Assembly (NCBI GenBank): GCA_021775255.1
Contig: JAJFIA010000021.1
Location: 1-64,000, forward strand
Source of the DNA: Roseovarius sp.
GTDB taxonomy: Bacteria; Pseudomonadota; Alphaproteobacteria; Rhodobacterales; Rhodobacteraceae
Reading direction: 5' to 3'
Length of the DNA stretch: 64,000 nt
Shown: in pieces, positions 43,549 through 52,757 of the stretch
Position numbering within the stretch: the first letter of the stretch is position 1
Layout: each line of letters starts with the position of its first letter
Notes under the pieces: generated by a model
Database searches by the model: none
What the model was told of the DNA's origin: nothing
Seen by the model: only the letters and a program-made list of their open reading frames with translations
Position numbers and translations under genes: made by a program

Positions 43549-44385
43549 ATGATCCGTACAACAAGGAAAACTGTCCGCCTTACCAACTTTGAAGGATTCT
43601 CCGGTTGGAACAAGGCACTGGCCGAGGCATTTATTATGCCTGACACCAAGGCAACTTTGCGCAAGATCGGCGATGGCCTGTGTGCCCTTTTTGAAGCGGA
43701 TGCATGGTATATCATCTTCTTTCGCCCAAACGAACCGCCAATCCTTTTCGATTATATCGATGCCGACACCCGCAGAGATACCTACGAAGATGGCCCCTAT
43801 TTGCTGGACCCATTTTATCAGGCCTATCTGCGTGGCGACCCCGATGGGGTTACCCATGAACGCGATATTTCACCAAAAAACCTGGCTGGGCTGTCGGCGA
43901 TAACCGAGTATTGCTGCGACCACTTTGGCCCGATGGAGGAATTTGGGCTGGCAGCCGATATTCGCCCTGATAAGCGGGCATTTTATTGCATCTCTCGTAA
44001 GAAGACGTTGGGCGAAAATTCATATTTCACCAGAAACGATGTAACACTACTGGAATGTATTGCCCCGATACTGCGCAGCCAATTAGGCGTTTTGTGGGAT
44101 CAGGTCGCCCTGAATGGACGTGACACACCCTACCGAATCGCCAAGCACTCGCGCATTACCAATTTTTTCACCAGCTTCGGCCGTGACCGATTGACAGAAA
44201 GAGAGGCCGAAGTAGGCAACCTGATGATCAAGGGGTTCAATGCCCGCGATGTCGCATCATTTCTTGACATCAGCTATGGCACTGCACGCAACCACATGAA
44301 AAAAATCTATCTGAAGCTGAAAGTTTCATCGCAAAACGAGTTGTGCGGATTGTTTATCGAGCAATTGCTAAGCAGTTCTGACTAA
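43549..44385 (+). CDS. LuxR family transcriptional regulator
   Basis: C-terminal LTEREAEVGNLMIKGFNARDVASFLDISYGTARNHMKKIYLKLKVSSQNEL HTH. Confidence 0.9.
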   Translation: MIRTTRKTVRLTNFEGFSGWNKALAEAFIMPDTKATLRKIGDGLCALFEADAWYIIFFRPNEPPILFDYIDADTRRDTYEDGPYLLDPFYQAYLRGDPDGVTHERDISPKNLAGLSAITEYCCDHFGPMEEFGLAADIRPDKRAFYCISRKKTLGENSYFTRNDVTLLECIAPILRSQLGVLWDQVALNGRDTPYRIAKHSRITNFFTSFGRDRLTEREAEVGNLMIKGFNARDVASFLDISYGTARNHMKKIYLKLKVSSQNELCGLFIEQLLSSSD

Positions 44386-44458
44386 ATCATAATTTTGCCA
44401 GTGGACAGCTTTTCCAATACAAAGAAAACAATAACGCGAACCAATCAAACGGGTAGAG

Positions 44459-45169
44459 ATGCGAATACTTATTTTTCAACATGCCAGACATGAACACTTG
44501 GGGTTATTCGCCGAATTGCTGGCACGTTATGGCGACGACGTCGTCGTCGAAATGATTGCTGAGTCCCGCAGCACCATTGATTTGAACGACTTTGACGCCC
44601 TTTGGGTCCTGGGTGGGGCAATGCAGATCTGGGAAATCGACCGGTATCCATGGATGGCGCGGGAACTGGCGTTGATAAGGGATGCAGTCATTACCCGACA
44701 AATGCCCTATTTCGGAATTTGCCTGGGACATCAGTTATTGGCCAAGGCACTGGGCGGAGAGGTTGGGCCGATGCCACAAACCGAAGTGGGGCTGCACCCC
44801 GTGACGACGATTGAAAATGCAAAGATGTTCAAAGGTTTTTCAAAGCCCATCTTGAGTTTTCATTGGCATGGGGCAGAAGTTACGACAATCCCCAAAGGTG
44901 CGACCGTCACCGCATCTAGCGACACATGTGCGATTCAAGGTCTGGAATGGAACAATACCGCCTGCTCGGTCCAGTTTCATCCCGAAGTGAACAAAGAGAC
45001 CATTAAGGACTGGTTTCAACTGCCCGAAACAATCTTGGAGCTCAAATCGGAACTTGGTCCCGGTGCAGATGCACAGTTGCTCCACACTTTGGCGCTGGCC
45101 GACGGAAGCCTTCGTGAATCTGCACGGATTCTCTGTCAAAACTGGAAAGAAAACTTTTGCGGCAATTAG
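44459..45169 (+). CDS. Class I glutamine amidotransferase domain protein
   Basis: PYFGICLGHQLLAKALGGEVG and QFHPEV; single GATase domain. Confidence 0.88.
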   Translation: MRILIFQHARHEHLGLFAELLARYGDDVVVEMIAESRSTIDLNDFDALWVLGGAMQIWEIDRYPWMARELALIRDAVITRQMPYFGICLGHQLLAKALGGEVGPMPQTEVGLHPVTTIENAKMFKGFSKPILSFHWHGAEVTTIPKGATVTASSDTCAIQGLEWNNTACSVQFHPEVNKETIKDWFQLPETILELKSELGPGADAQLLHTLALADGSLRESARILCQNWKENFCGN

Positions 45170-45260
45170 AAAAGCCCCGCGCCTCTGTTTCAATTGGGAT
45201 ATAGTGAAGAGTTGCGATTATTTGGTAGTTTCATGCACAGACAAAACAGGACCGTACGCG

Positions 45261-46295
45261 ATGCAGGTTTTCTTTTCAGAAACGCACAAACGCCACCAAC
45301 CCCGTCACGAGTTTATCGGCGGTGCCCTGGTTCCCGCTTTTGACCGGCCTGAACGGGCCGAACAAATTGCCGGGGCTTTGCAGCAAACCGGGCTATTCAA
45401 ATTCGATCAGCCAACGGATCTCGGGATGGTTCCAATCCGCGCCATCCATGAACAGGATTATCTGGATTTTCTAAGCACCGCCTTTAAATCTTGGCAGGCT
45501 GCAGGCCTGGAAGGCAGCCCAATGGCATCCAACGTGGCCGGATCACCCAAAGGCCCGCGTCCAGAATATATCGAAGGGGTCATCGGTTACTATGCCAACT
45601 CCTGTGAGACGACAATTGATGATGGGACGTGGGAAGGTGCCTATGCCAGTGCGCAAAGTGCCATCAATGCCGCGCGATATGTTACCACCGGGCAGGGCCG
45701 TTCGGCTTTCGCCCTGTGCAGACCACCAGGTCACCATTGCGAAGCAACGCGTTTTGGCGGCTATTGTTATCTGAACAATGCCGCAATCGCCGCGCAATAT
45801 CTGCGGGATCACGGCACAGCAAAAACCGCCATCCTCGACATAGATTTCCACCATGGCAACGGAACGCAGGCGATTTTTTATGACCGTGCAGATGTGTTTT
45901 ACGGCTCGGTCCACGGGGATCCGTTGCTGACATATCCGTTTTACAAAGGGTACAGCAATGAAACCGGGACCGGTGTGGGGGCGGAAACCACGATGAACTT
46001 GCCGCTGGGTGCGGATGCCGGCAATGACGAATGGTTGGCGGCAATCACGGCCCTGCTTGGCGCCATCGACAGTTTTGGCGCTGACACAATCGTGGTGTCG
46101 CTAGGTGTTGATCCGCATCATTCGGATCCACAGTCAAACTTTCAGGTCACCACAGATGGGTTTTCCCGTGCTGGTCACCTGATTGCCAATGCCGGCAAAC
46201 AAACGGTCATCATCATGGAGGGCGGCTATAGCGCAGATGCCATCGGCCCCTGCGTTGCCGCCTTTTTGCAAGCACTTGATGATACCTGGCCCTGA
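45261..46295 (+). CDS. Histone deacetylase family, acetylpolyamine amidohydrolase-like
   Basis: MQVFFSETHKRHQPRHEFIGGALVPAFDRPERAEQI; CRPPGHHCEATRFGGYCYLNNAAIAAQ; ILDIDFHHGNGTQAIFYDRADVFYGSVHGDP. Confidence 0.9.
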   Translation: MQVFFSETHKRHQPRHEFIGGALVPAFDRPERAEQIAGALQQTGLFKFDQPTDLGMVPIRAIHEQDYLDFLSTAFKSWQAAGLEGSPMASNVAGSPKGPRPEYIEGVIGYYANSCETTIDDGTWEGAYASAQSAINAARYVTTGQGRSAFALCRPPGHHCEATRFGGYCYLNNAAIAAQYLRDHGTAKTAILDIDFHHGNGTQAIFYDRADVFYGSVHGDPLLTYPFYKGYSNETGTGVGAETTMNLPLGADAGNDEWLAAITALLGAIDSFGADTIVVSLGVDPHHSDPQSNFQVTTDGFSRAGHLIANAGKQTVIIMEGGYSADAIGPCVAAFLQALDDTWP

Positions 46296-46989
46296 AACAA
46301 GACCGAAGTCGTTTCCAAGTAGCTTTCAATCTGTTCAGGGCCCAGGTCTTTGCCAAATCCGGACATGCCCTGCCCGCCAAACGGAAAGGCGGGATCAAGA
46401 AAACCGTGACCATTGACGTAAACCGTGCCCACGCGAAGCCCGCGTACACATTGCATGACTTCCGACTGATCCTGCAAAAACTGGCCGCGCCCAGACCAAA
46501 TCGGATATCATTGGCGATCTTCAGCATTTGTTCAATGCCGTCGGCACGTTGAACAACCAGAAACGGGCCAAAAATTTCATCAGTCCAACAGGGATGATCA
46601 AGTGGACAATCCTGAATGATGACCAGGCTGCAAAAATACCCGGTACTGGTATCGGTGCGTTGGTCAAGCGCCATATCAAGCCTGTCCTGTATCGTCAATT
46701 CGACAAAACCCGCTACTTGGCGTTTATGTGCGTCTGATGCCAGTGGACCAATAAATGCCTGTTCATCCAGCCCCGGCCCCATCGGCAGGGCGCGCACATG
46801 TTCGATCAGCTTTTGCATGAAATCATCGTGGATTTCATCTGCAACGATCAATCTTGATCCTGCATCACACACCTGACCGGCATTAATGAAAATGCCATTC
46901 ACAACACCTTCGACTGCCTGGTCGATATTGGCATTTTTGGTTACCAGAACCGGCGACTTCCCCCCAAGTTCAAGGGTGATCCGTTTCAT
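46226..46989 (-). pseudogene. Aldehyde dehydrogenase C-terminal remnant, N-terminally truncated and frameshifted
   Basis: KRITLELGGKSPVLVTKNANIDQAV...NAGQVCDAGSRL...IANDIRFGLGAASF in one frame, then QDQSEVMQCVRGLRVGTVYVNGHGFLDPAFPFGGQGMSGFGKDLGPEQIESYLETTSVLFQ in another; frame breaks at a T-run. Confidence 0.9.
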
Positions 46990-47438
46990 TGTTCCAAACG
47001 CGGCGCGCCCAGCGATCCCGGTGCGGCCTCCGCCCCACGATAGGGGGCCAAAGCCTGTTGCGCGTGAATGTTGCGTGCAATTCTGAAAGCTTTCCGGTTA
47101 AGAACCCTATCCTCTTCAGCAGAAAAGTAGTTGTGCTGAATGATCGGGTCATCGTCAGACTGGTTTGATCGCAACCGCACGGACCAGCAGCTTTTGGGTG
47201 AATGACACCCCAGTGAATTTTATTGGCATGCGAACGCGGCTCGAATGTTCCGATCTGCAGATGGGCAATTGGCCAACACCGACCCGGCTGACCCGGACAT
47301 TGTTTTTCCAATCAACACCAGTGGCTAAGCAAGACTGTTTGACAGTCTCGACCTTTGCCAGAATATCTCAGGTTCATTTCGCCGAAAGAATTTCCCAAAA
47401 GGGGCAGACACCCCAAAGTCTAACCGGTTCTGGTTCGT

Positions 47439-49454
47439 TCAGACGCCTTTGTTCGGGTTCGGAACGCCCATCCGATAGGCGGCAATAGCACTGGCTGCCC
47501 GAACATAGCGATCAAAAACAATGGCCATCCCGGCAATTGCCAGTCCCGCAAGCAATCCATCGCCAGCCTGCACACGGGCAATCGCAACAAGCGTGATTTC
47601 CTCTAGTCCGCGTGTTCCGACAAGGGCAGTGATCACCAGCATCCCAAAAGCAAGCATTATCACCTGATTTAGGCCCATCAGCATGGTCGGCAGGCCAAGT
47701 GGCAGTTTGATCTGGGTCATCAATTGCCATCCTGAACAACCTGACATCAGGCCGCCCTCAATCAGCGACGGCTTTACCCTGTCCAGCGCTGAGATTGTGT
47801 AGCGGATTGCCGGGGTCACGGCGTATAGCACGATTGCCACAAAGGCAGGAAAATCTCCGATGCTGAACAACATGACGACCGGGATAAGGTAGACAAACAT
47901 TGGCATGGTCTGAAGCGTATCAACCGCGGCAATCAGGAAAACCCGCGCTGGTTTATTGACCGCGCCCAATATCCCAAGCAGCAGACCGATAAACGTGGCG
48001 AAAACCACTGAAACAACCACTAGGTAAAGCGAGATCATTGCCTTGGTCCAATAGCCACCAACAGCAATCAGAAGGAAGATCACAATCCCCAGCAGGGCAA
48101 GTTTCCATCCATCCAGCAAGTATCCCAACGTGCCGAAAAAGGCGATCACGCCAATCCAGGGCAAGCCCGTCAAAAACAGCTTTACCGGTTTCAGAAGGTA
48201 AATAATGAACAGGTCGCGAAAGCCGCTCAATTGTTCATGAAAATTGTTTGAAATCCAACTGATCATCTGGTTTGCAGATTTTCCTGCCTGAACCACCCAG
48301 GCATCGGGCCACAATTGTAGCGCAGGAACCAGAAATGAAAGGCCAGTAAAGCCGACCAAAGCCAACAGAACCTTGACCAGCAGCCAATTTCGTTGCATCC
48401 AGGTCGGGGCAATATCCCAATGGATGGGACGGCGCATCGCTATCGCGTAGGAAATGCGATCCAGCACGATGGCCATTAACGTAACCGCAACACCTGCCAC
48501 AACGGCATCACCAATACGCAACGATTTCAGCGCCTTCAGCACATCTCCGCCCAGTCCGCCTGCGCCAATCAGCGACGAAATCACCACGACTGATAGTGCC
48601 AGCATGATTACCTGATTGACGCCCAGCAACAGGCTTTTGCGGGCAGCAGGGATCAATACTTGCCAATTCATCTGGCGGTTGGAACACCCGGACATAACAC
48701 CAAATTCTTTAACGCTTGTATGGACCTCTTGCAGTGATTGTGTGGTAACGCGCGCCATTGGCGGTAGGGCAAAAACGATTGTCGCTATCAGGGATGCAAT
48801 CGGGCCGAACCCAAAAAACAGGATCATCGGCACCAGATAGGAAAACAGCGGCAGCGTTTGCATGATGTCGTAAACCGGTTGCAGCGCCCGGTTTATACGC
48901 TGGCTTTTGTATCCCCAAAGACCCAGCAGCAAACCTATGAAAGTGGCGAACAAAACTGACACCGTCACCAGTGTCAGAGTTAGCATTGCATTTTCCCAGA
49001 TGCCAAAAACTACAAAAAACATAAAGGTGGCAAACGTGCCGATGGCCAGTTTCCTGTCGCCAAAATGATGTGCAACAATTGTGAAAACCGCGGTTACTGC
49101 CGTCCAGGCCATCGGTGGGATAACACTTTTCCCACCTTCCTCGTGATACAAGGTGAATCCAGTCGCCACTACACCTTTCAAGCCCTCGTAGGGTTGCGAA
49201 ATAAGCGCGCCAAATCCCCGGGTAATCTGCGAAAATTTAAACGGACCAATTTCAGCCTTGCGGGCCAGGAATTTCAGAAAGTCCCCCAATGGCGTGGCCA
49301 AATCTATTGTCCATGCTTTCGGAAACTTTGTGAAAACACTCTCGGCAGATGGAGCAAGTGTACAGAACAGCACAATCACAATGCCGATTGCCGTCATGAT
49401 CAGGTTCCGTCCGGAAAAATACATGCCAGAGGTAATTTGCCCGTTCTCGCCCAT
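47439..49454 (-). CDS. Glycine betaine/proline-type ABC permease, tandem-fused double ProW domain
   Basis: Two homologous permease cores in one 671-aa ORF: VLFATFIGLLLGLWG...MSGCSNRQMNWQVLIPAARKSLLLGVNQVIMLA and VVFATFIGLLLGILG...MSGCSGWQLMTQIKLPLGLPTMLMGLNQVIMLA. Confidence 0.9.
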   Translation of the reverse strand: MGENGQITSGMYFSGRNLIMTAIGIVIVLFCTLAPSAESVFTKFPKAWTIDLATPLGDFLKFLARKAEIGPFKFSQITRGFGALISQPYEGLKGVVATGFTLYHEEGGKSVIPPMAWTAVTAVFTIVAHHFGDRKLAIGTFATFMFFVVFGIWENAMLTLTLVTVSVLFATFIGLLLGLWGYKSQRINRALQPVYDIMQTLPLFSYLVPMILFFGFGPIASLIATIVFALPPMARVTTQSLQEVHTSVKEFGVMSGCSNRQMNWQVLIPAARKSLLLGVNQVIMLALSVVVISSLIGAGGLGGDVLKALKSLRIGDAVVAGVAVTLMAIVLDRISYAIAMRRPIHWDIAPTWMQRNWLLVKVLLALVGFTGLSFLVPALQLWPDAWVVQAGKSANQMISWISNNFHEQLSGFRDLFIIYLLKPVKLFLTGLPWIGVIAFFGTLGYLLDGWKLALLGIVIFLLIAVGGYWTKAMISLYLVVVSVVFATFIGLLLGILGAVNKPARVFLIAAVDTLQTMPMFVYLIPVVMLFSIGDFPAFVAIVLYAVTPAIRYTISALDRVKPSLIEGGLMSGCSGWQLMTQIKLPLGLPTMLMGLNQVIMLAFGMLVITALVGTRGLEEITLVAIARVQAGDGLLAGLAIAGMAIVFDRYVRAASAIAAYRMGVPNPNKGV

Positions 49455-49467
49455 GATCCACCCTCCT

Positions 49468-50493
49468 CTAGGTTATAACAGGAACTAGATCCCGCCGGTG
49501 AATGGAACCAACCACGGTGTTGTCGTCGTCCGTTACAGCAAGAACGCCGTCCGACATCAAAACCTGCGCTACAACAGTATCAACTGTCTCTGACGCCTTG
49601 ATCGGAACATCGCTAAGGGCGCCCTTATCAACCGGGCCCATGATGGCCGAAACCCGCAGCACCTTTTGTTTTGGGATACTTTTTGTGAACTCTTTCACAT
49701 AATCATCAGCAGGATTGAGAACCAGTTCTTCGGGTGGTCCTTGCTGGATGACACTGCCATTTTTCATGATGGCAATCCGGTCTGCCAGACGAACTGCCTC
49801 TTCGAAATCATGGGTAATGAATACGATACTTTTGTTCAGCATTTTTTGGATGCGCAGAAATTCAAGCTGCATGTCGTGACGAATAAGCGGGTCAAGCGCA
49901 GAAAAAGGTTCATCAAGAAACCAGACTTCTGGTTGAGTCGTCAGGCTGCGGGCAATGCCGACGCGCTGTTGCTGGCCGCCGGACAATTCGTCGGGAAAAT
50001 AGTTTTCGCGGCCCGTCAGGCCCACAAGATCAATCATTTCCTTGGCTTTGACTTCGCGGGTCTTGCGATCAACACCCTGTACTTTCAGCGGAAAGGCGAC
50101 ATTGCCCATCACTGTCAGATGTGGCAGCAGGGCAAAATCCTGAAAAACCATGCTTAGCCGGTTGCGCCTTATGTCCACCAGTTCCTTGCGCGACAGATTG
50201 GTGACATCCTGACCCAGGACAATCAACTGTCCGGCGGTTGGTTCGTGCAGACGGGTCATGCACCGCACCAGCGTCGATTTCCCAGACCCTGACAGACCCA
50301 TAACAACAAAAATTTCGCCCCTATTGACATGGACGTTGACGTTACGGGCACCAACGATCAGTCCGCGCTCTTTGAATGCTCCTTCTGGCGCATCCGGGCC
50401 CAGTTCTGCGATGGCCTTGGCACCTCCTTCGCCAAAAACTTTCCAAAGGTCGATACAGTTCAGAACCGTTTCCGGCGTGGCAGATGAACTCAT
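49468..50493 (-). CDS. Glycine betaine/proline-type ABC ATPase (ProV-like)
   Basis: VVMGLSGSGKSTLVRCMTRLHEPTAGQ; LSGGQQQRVGIARSLTTQPEVWFLDEPFSALDPLIR; C-terminal CBS-like region. Confidence 0.92.
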   Translation of the reverse strand: MSSSATPETVLNCIDLWKVFGEGGAKAIAELGPDAPEGAFKERGLIVGARNVNVHVNRGEIFVVMGLSGSGKSTLVRCMTRLHEPTAGQLIVLGQDVTNLSRKELVDIRRNRLSMVFQDFALLPHLTVMGNVAFPLKVQGVDRKTREVKAKEMIDLVGLTGRENYFPDELSGGQQQRVGIARSLTTQPEVWFLDEPFSALDPLIRHDMQLEFLRIQKMLNKSIVFITHDFEEAVRLADRIAIMKNGSVIQQGPPEELVLNPADDYVKEFTKSIPKQKVLRVSAIMGPVDKGALSDVPIKASETVDTVVAQVLMSDGVLAVTDDDNTVVGSIHRRDLVPVIT

Positions 50494-50607
50494 GATGCAC
50501 TTTCTCCGGGGCTTCGTGCCAACCTGTTTCATTAGATGGCCGGAAATTCGAAATGAAGCGTGTTTTCAGCCCCGTACAGGGCTGAAAACTCTCGGCAGAA
50601 CCAGTTG

Positions 50608-51579
50608 TCAGTCTATAGACCAGCTACGCCAGGTGGCTTCGTTTGTGTCGATCCATTCACCGGCAACAACCGCAATGTCAACGCCATCATTTTCGATTTT
50701 GCCTGTGGCCGCGGCCACTTCGGCGGTGGTGAGCTGGAAAAGATGCAGTATCCGCGCCGCTTCCGGCGATTTGGCCGAGAACCCTGTCGATGCCACTTTC
50801 CACACAAATCCCACTGAGTATCCGCAGTCATATGTTGCATCCGGATTGGGCCCAACGGATGGGTCATCGAAACAAGCGTCAGATGACGCTGGCATTTCTA
50901 CAAACGCACCCGGGGTGTCGTCGAAAAACCAGTGCGGCCTATACCCCCAACTGATCACCGGCTCCTTGCGCTCGACCGCGGCGCGCACCGTGGCAACCAT
51001 GGCCACGATCGAGCCGGAGTTGATCGCCTCATAATTCAGGCCAAGCGCCTCCAGGCGTGTGCCGGCATCCGATTCCCAATCCGCCGGGGCATCAATGTAG
51101 CGCCCCTTCGGCGACGTTTCTGCCGTTGCAAGAGCGGCCACACAAGCTTCGGAGTTGAGCGCTTTGTAATCCGGCAGGCCGGGGCAAATCTCCTCCATGT
51201 ACAATGGATACCACCAGCCCTCCTGGACCGCGACACCAGTTGAACCATAGTTGACAGCAGTCCCATCGTTGACCGCGCTGACAACTGCAGGCCACGTTGT
51301 CGTGTCCCAGATCGAGGTGGTTACATCCAGATCAGATGTCTCAACTGCCGAAATCATTGCGGTATAGTCGATGCGCAAATACTCGACATTATAGCCGAAT
51401 TTCTCAAGGATACCGCCGTAGACATAAGCAATGAAGTCAGCGTCAGAAGAATCGATTGTGGCGATCGAAATCGGCTTGGTTGTATCGGCTGCGTTTGCCG
51501 CACCGAAGGCTGCAAGCGATAGCACTGTTGCACTTGCGCAGATGCGAAGTGCCGTTAGCGATTTGTTGATTTGTTTCAT
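50608..51579 (-). CDS. Glycine betaine/choline-type periplasmic substrate-binding protein (ProX/OpuAC-like)
   Basis: Signal peptide; KPISIATIDSSDADFIAYVYGGILEKFGYNVEYLRIDYTAM..., EPVISWGYRPHWFFDD. Confidence 0.88.
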   Translation of the reverse strand: MKQINKSLTALRICASATVLSLAAFGAANAADTTKPISIATIDSSDADFIAYVYGGILEKFGYNVEYLRIDYTAMISAVETSDLDVTTSIWDTTTWPAVVSAVNDGTAVNYGSTGVAVQEGWWYPLYMEEICPGLPDYKALNSEACVAALATAETSPKGRYIDAPADWESDAGTRLEALGLNYEAINSGSIVAMVATVRAAVERKEPVISWGYRPHWFFDDTPGAFVEMPASSDACFDDPSVGPNPDATYDCGYSVGFVWKVASTGFSAKSPEAARILHLFQLTTAEVAAATGKIENDGVDIAVVAGEWIDTNEATWRSWSID

Positions 51580-52647
51580 TTTACTTCCCTATTTGAACGA
51601 GTTTCCGATCAGCCTGACACGCCTAAAATTAGGTATAGGCACGACAAGCGCGTCATATCTTGTTTCCATTTAATGCGTAATCGACGGTATCGAATCTCTC
51701 CTTTTTGGCAATGTCCCATCCGGACTAGGCGAGCACAATTTGGGAGCTGCTACTATTTGAAGTCACGAAACCGATTCAAGCCATAACTGCTGGTTTCGAA
51801 GAAGTGGCAAATTCGAGGCCCTCCCTTTCGATGTGAGCATGCATCGCATACGTTTCCAATACGGTCTTGCCGCTTGGCAATCGGTGATCTTAATTCACTA
51901 TCATGGATGGAAAACAACGACACCTACGGGGTTACCAAATATAGAACAAAAACTTCACCCATTCCAAACAGCGCTATGCACACGATTAGAAACGCCGTCC
52001 TGCCATTTGGGTATGCATTAAAACTAGCAGTGGTGCGGTGCTCTTGCTGCATTGTGATGCCGTCGGCCCTCTTAGCCAGAGGGATAGTTTCCCACAATTC
52101 TTTGCGCGAATTTTCGCTCAGTTCTGCAACCTCGAGCGAATACAGATTTGGCCACCGGCAGATCACTAATTTCTCCTTAAGATGATATAGTTTGCGGTCG
52201 CTTTGGGCTGCATTGTCCATAAAAATCCCGCCATACGATGCATTCCCCTAACACCGCTTTTTTAGTAAGATAACATTCCAACACCTTTCAGTTCATCAAA
52301 TACATTCAATGTTAACTTTTTATTATTTCAAAGTTTAAAAATGCTGTTTGTGTCTGACGATGGGCAGTGTGACCGGTGTTCGGCATCGGGCATAATCTTA
52401 AGCTTGGCTGCCGGTGCATTAAGCGCCAATCCGTTGCAAGTCACCAAATGACTGCATCCATGCCAGCATCAGCTTCTTGCCTTGTCATGTTGTATTGCGG
52501 CAAATCTCTGAATTACTGGAATTTGGTCGTTGTCGTCAACTATAGCAGCGACATGGAGGCCTTTGTGCGCATCAACTCCACCAACGACTGGGGTGGTTAA
52601 CCAAATCACTGAAGCGTAGTTTATCATTCTAGTAGGCAATTAATAAA

Positions 52648-52685
52648 GAACCCCCGCCGATCTCTCGGCAGGGGTTCTTTTTCTT
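52648..52685. terminator. Strong rho-independent terminator 3' of rplP (bidirectional appearance)
   Basis: AAGAACCCCCGCCGA-tctc-TCGGCAGGGGTTCTT, near-perfect 15-bp stem, T-rich tract on both sides. Confidence 0.85.
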
Positions 52686-52690
52686 CACCG

Positions 52691-52757
52691 GGGTGCGGCC
52701 CGCGAATTTCTTTGAAATTCTCTACACCGCACCAACTATTCGCAAATGCGAATAGTT
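52691..52757. repeat. Nested/adjacent palindromes abutting rplP stop
   Basis: GGTGCGG...CCGCACC enclosing GAATTTC-ttt-GAAATTC, then perfect AACTATTCGCA-aa-TGCGAATAGTT (52734-52757). Confidence 0.7.

Noticed and set aside
46970-47438. Small minus-strand ORFs between the ALDH remnant and ProW permease
   Set aside because: No recognisable family and no convincing start; treated as non-coding or eroded sequence.
51580-52640. Short ORFs (51924-52220 and 52376-52600) suspected as transposase or integrase remnants explaining the island
   Set aside because: No DDE, IS66, IS3 or recombinase motif seen in the translations; too little evidence to call a mobile element.
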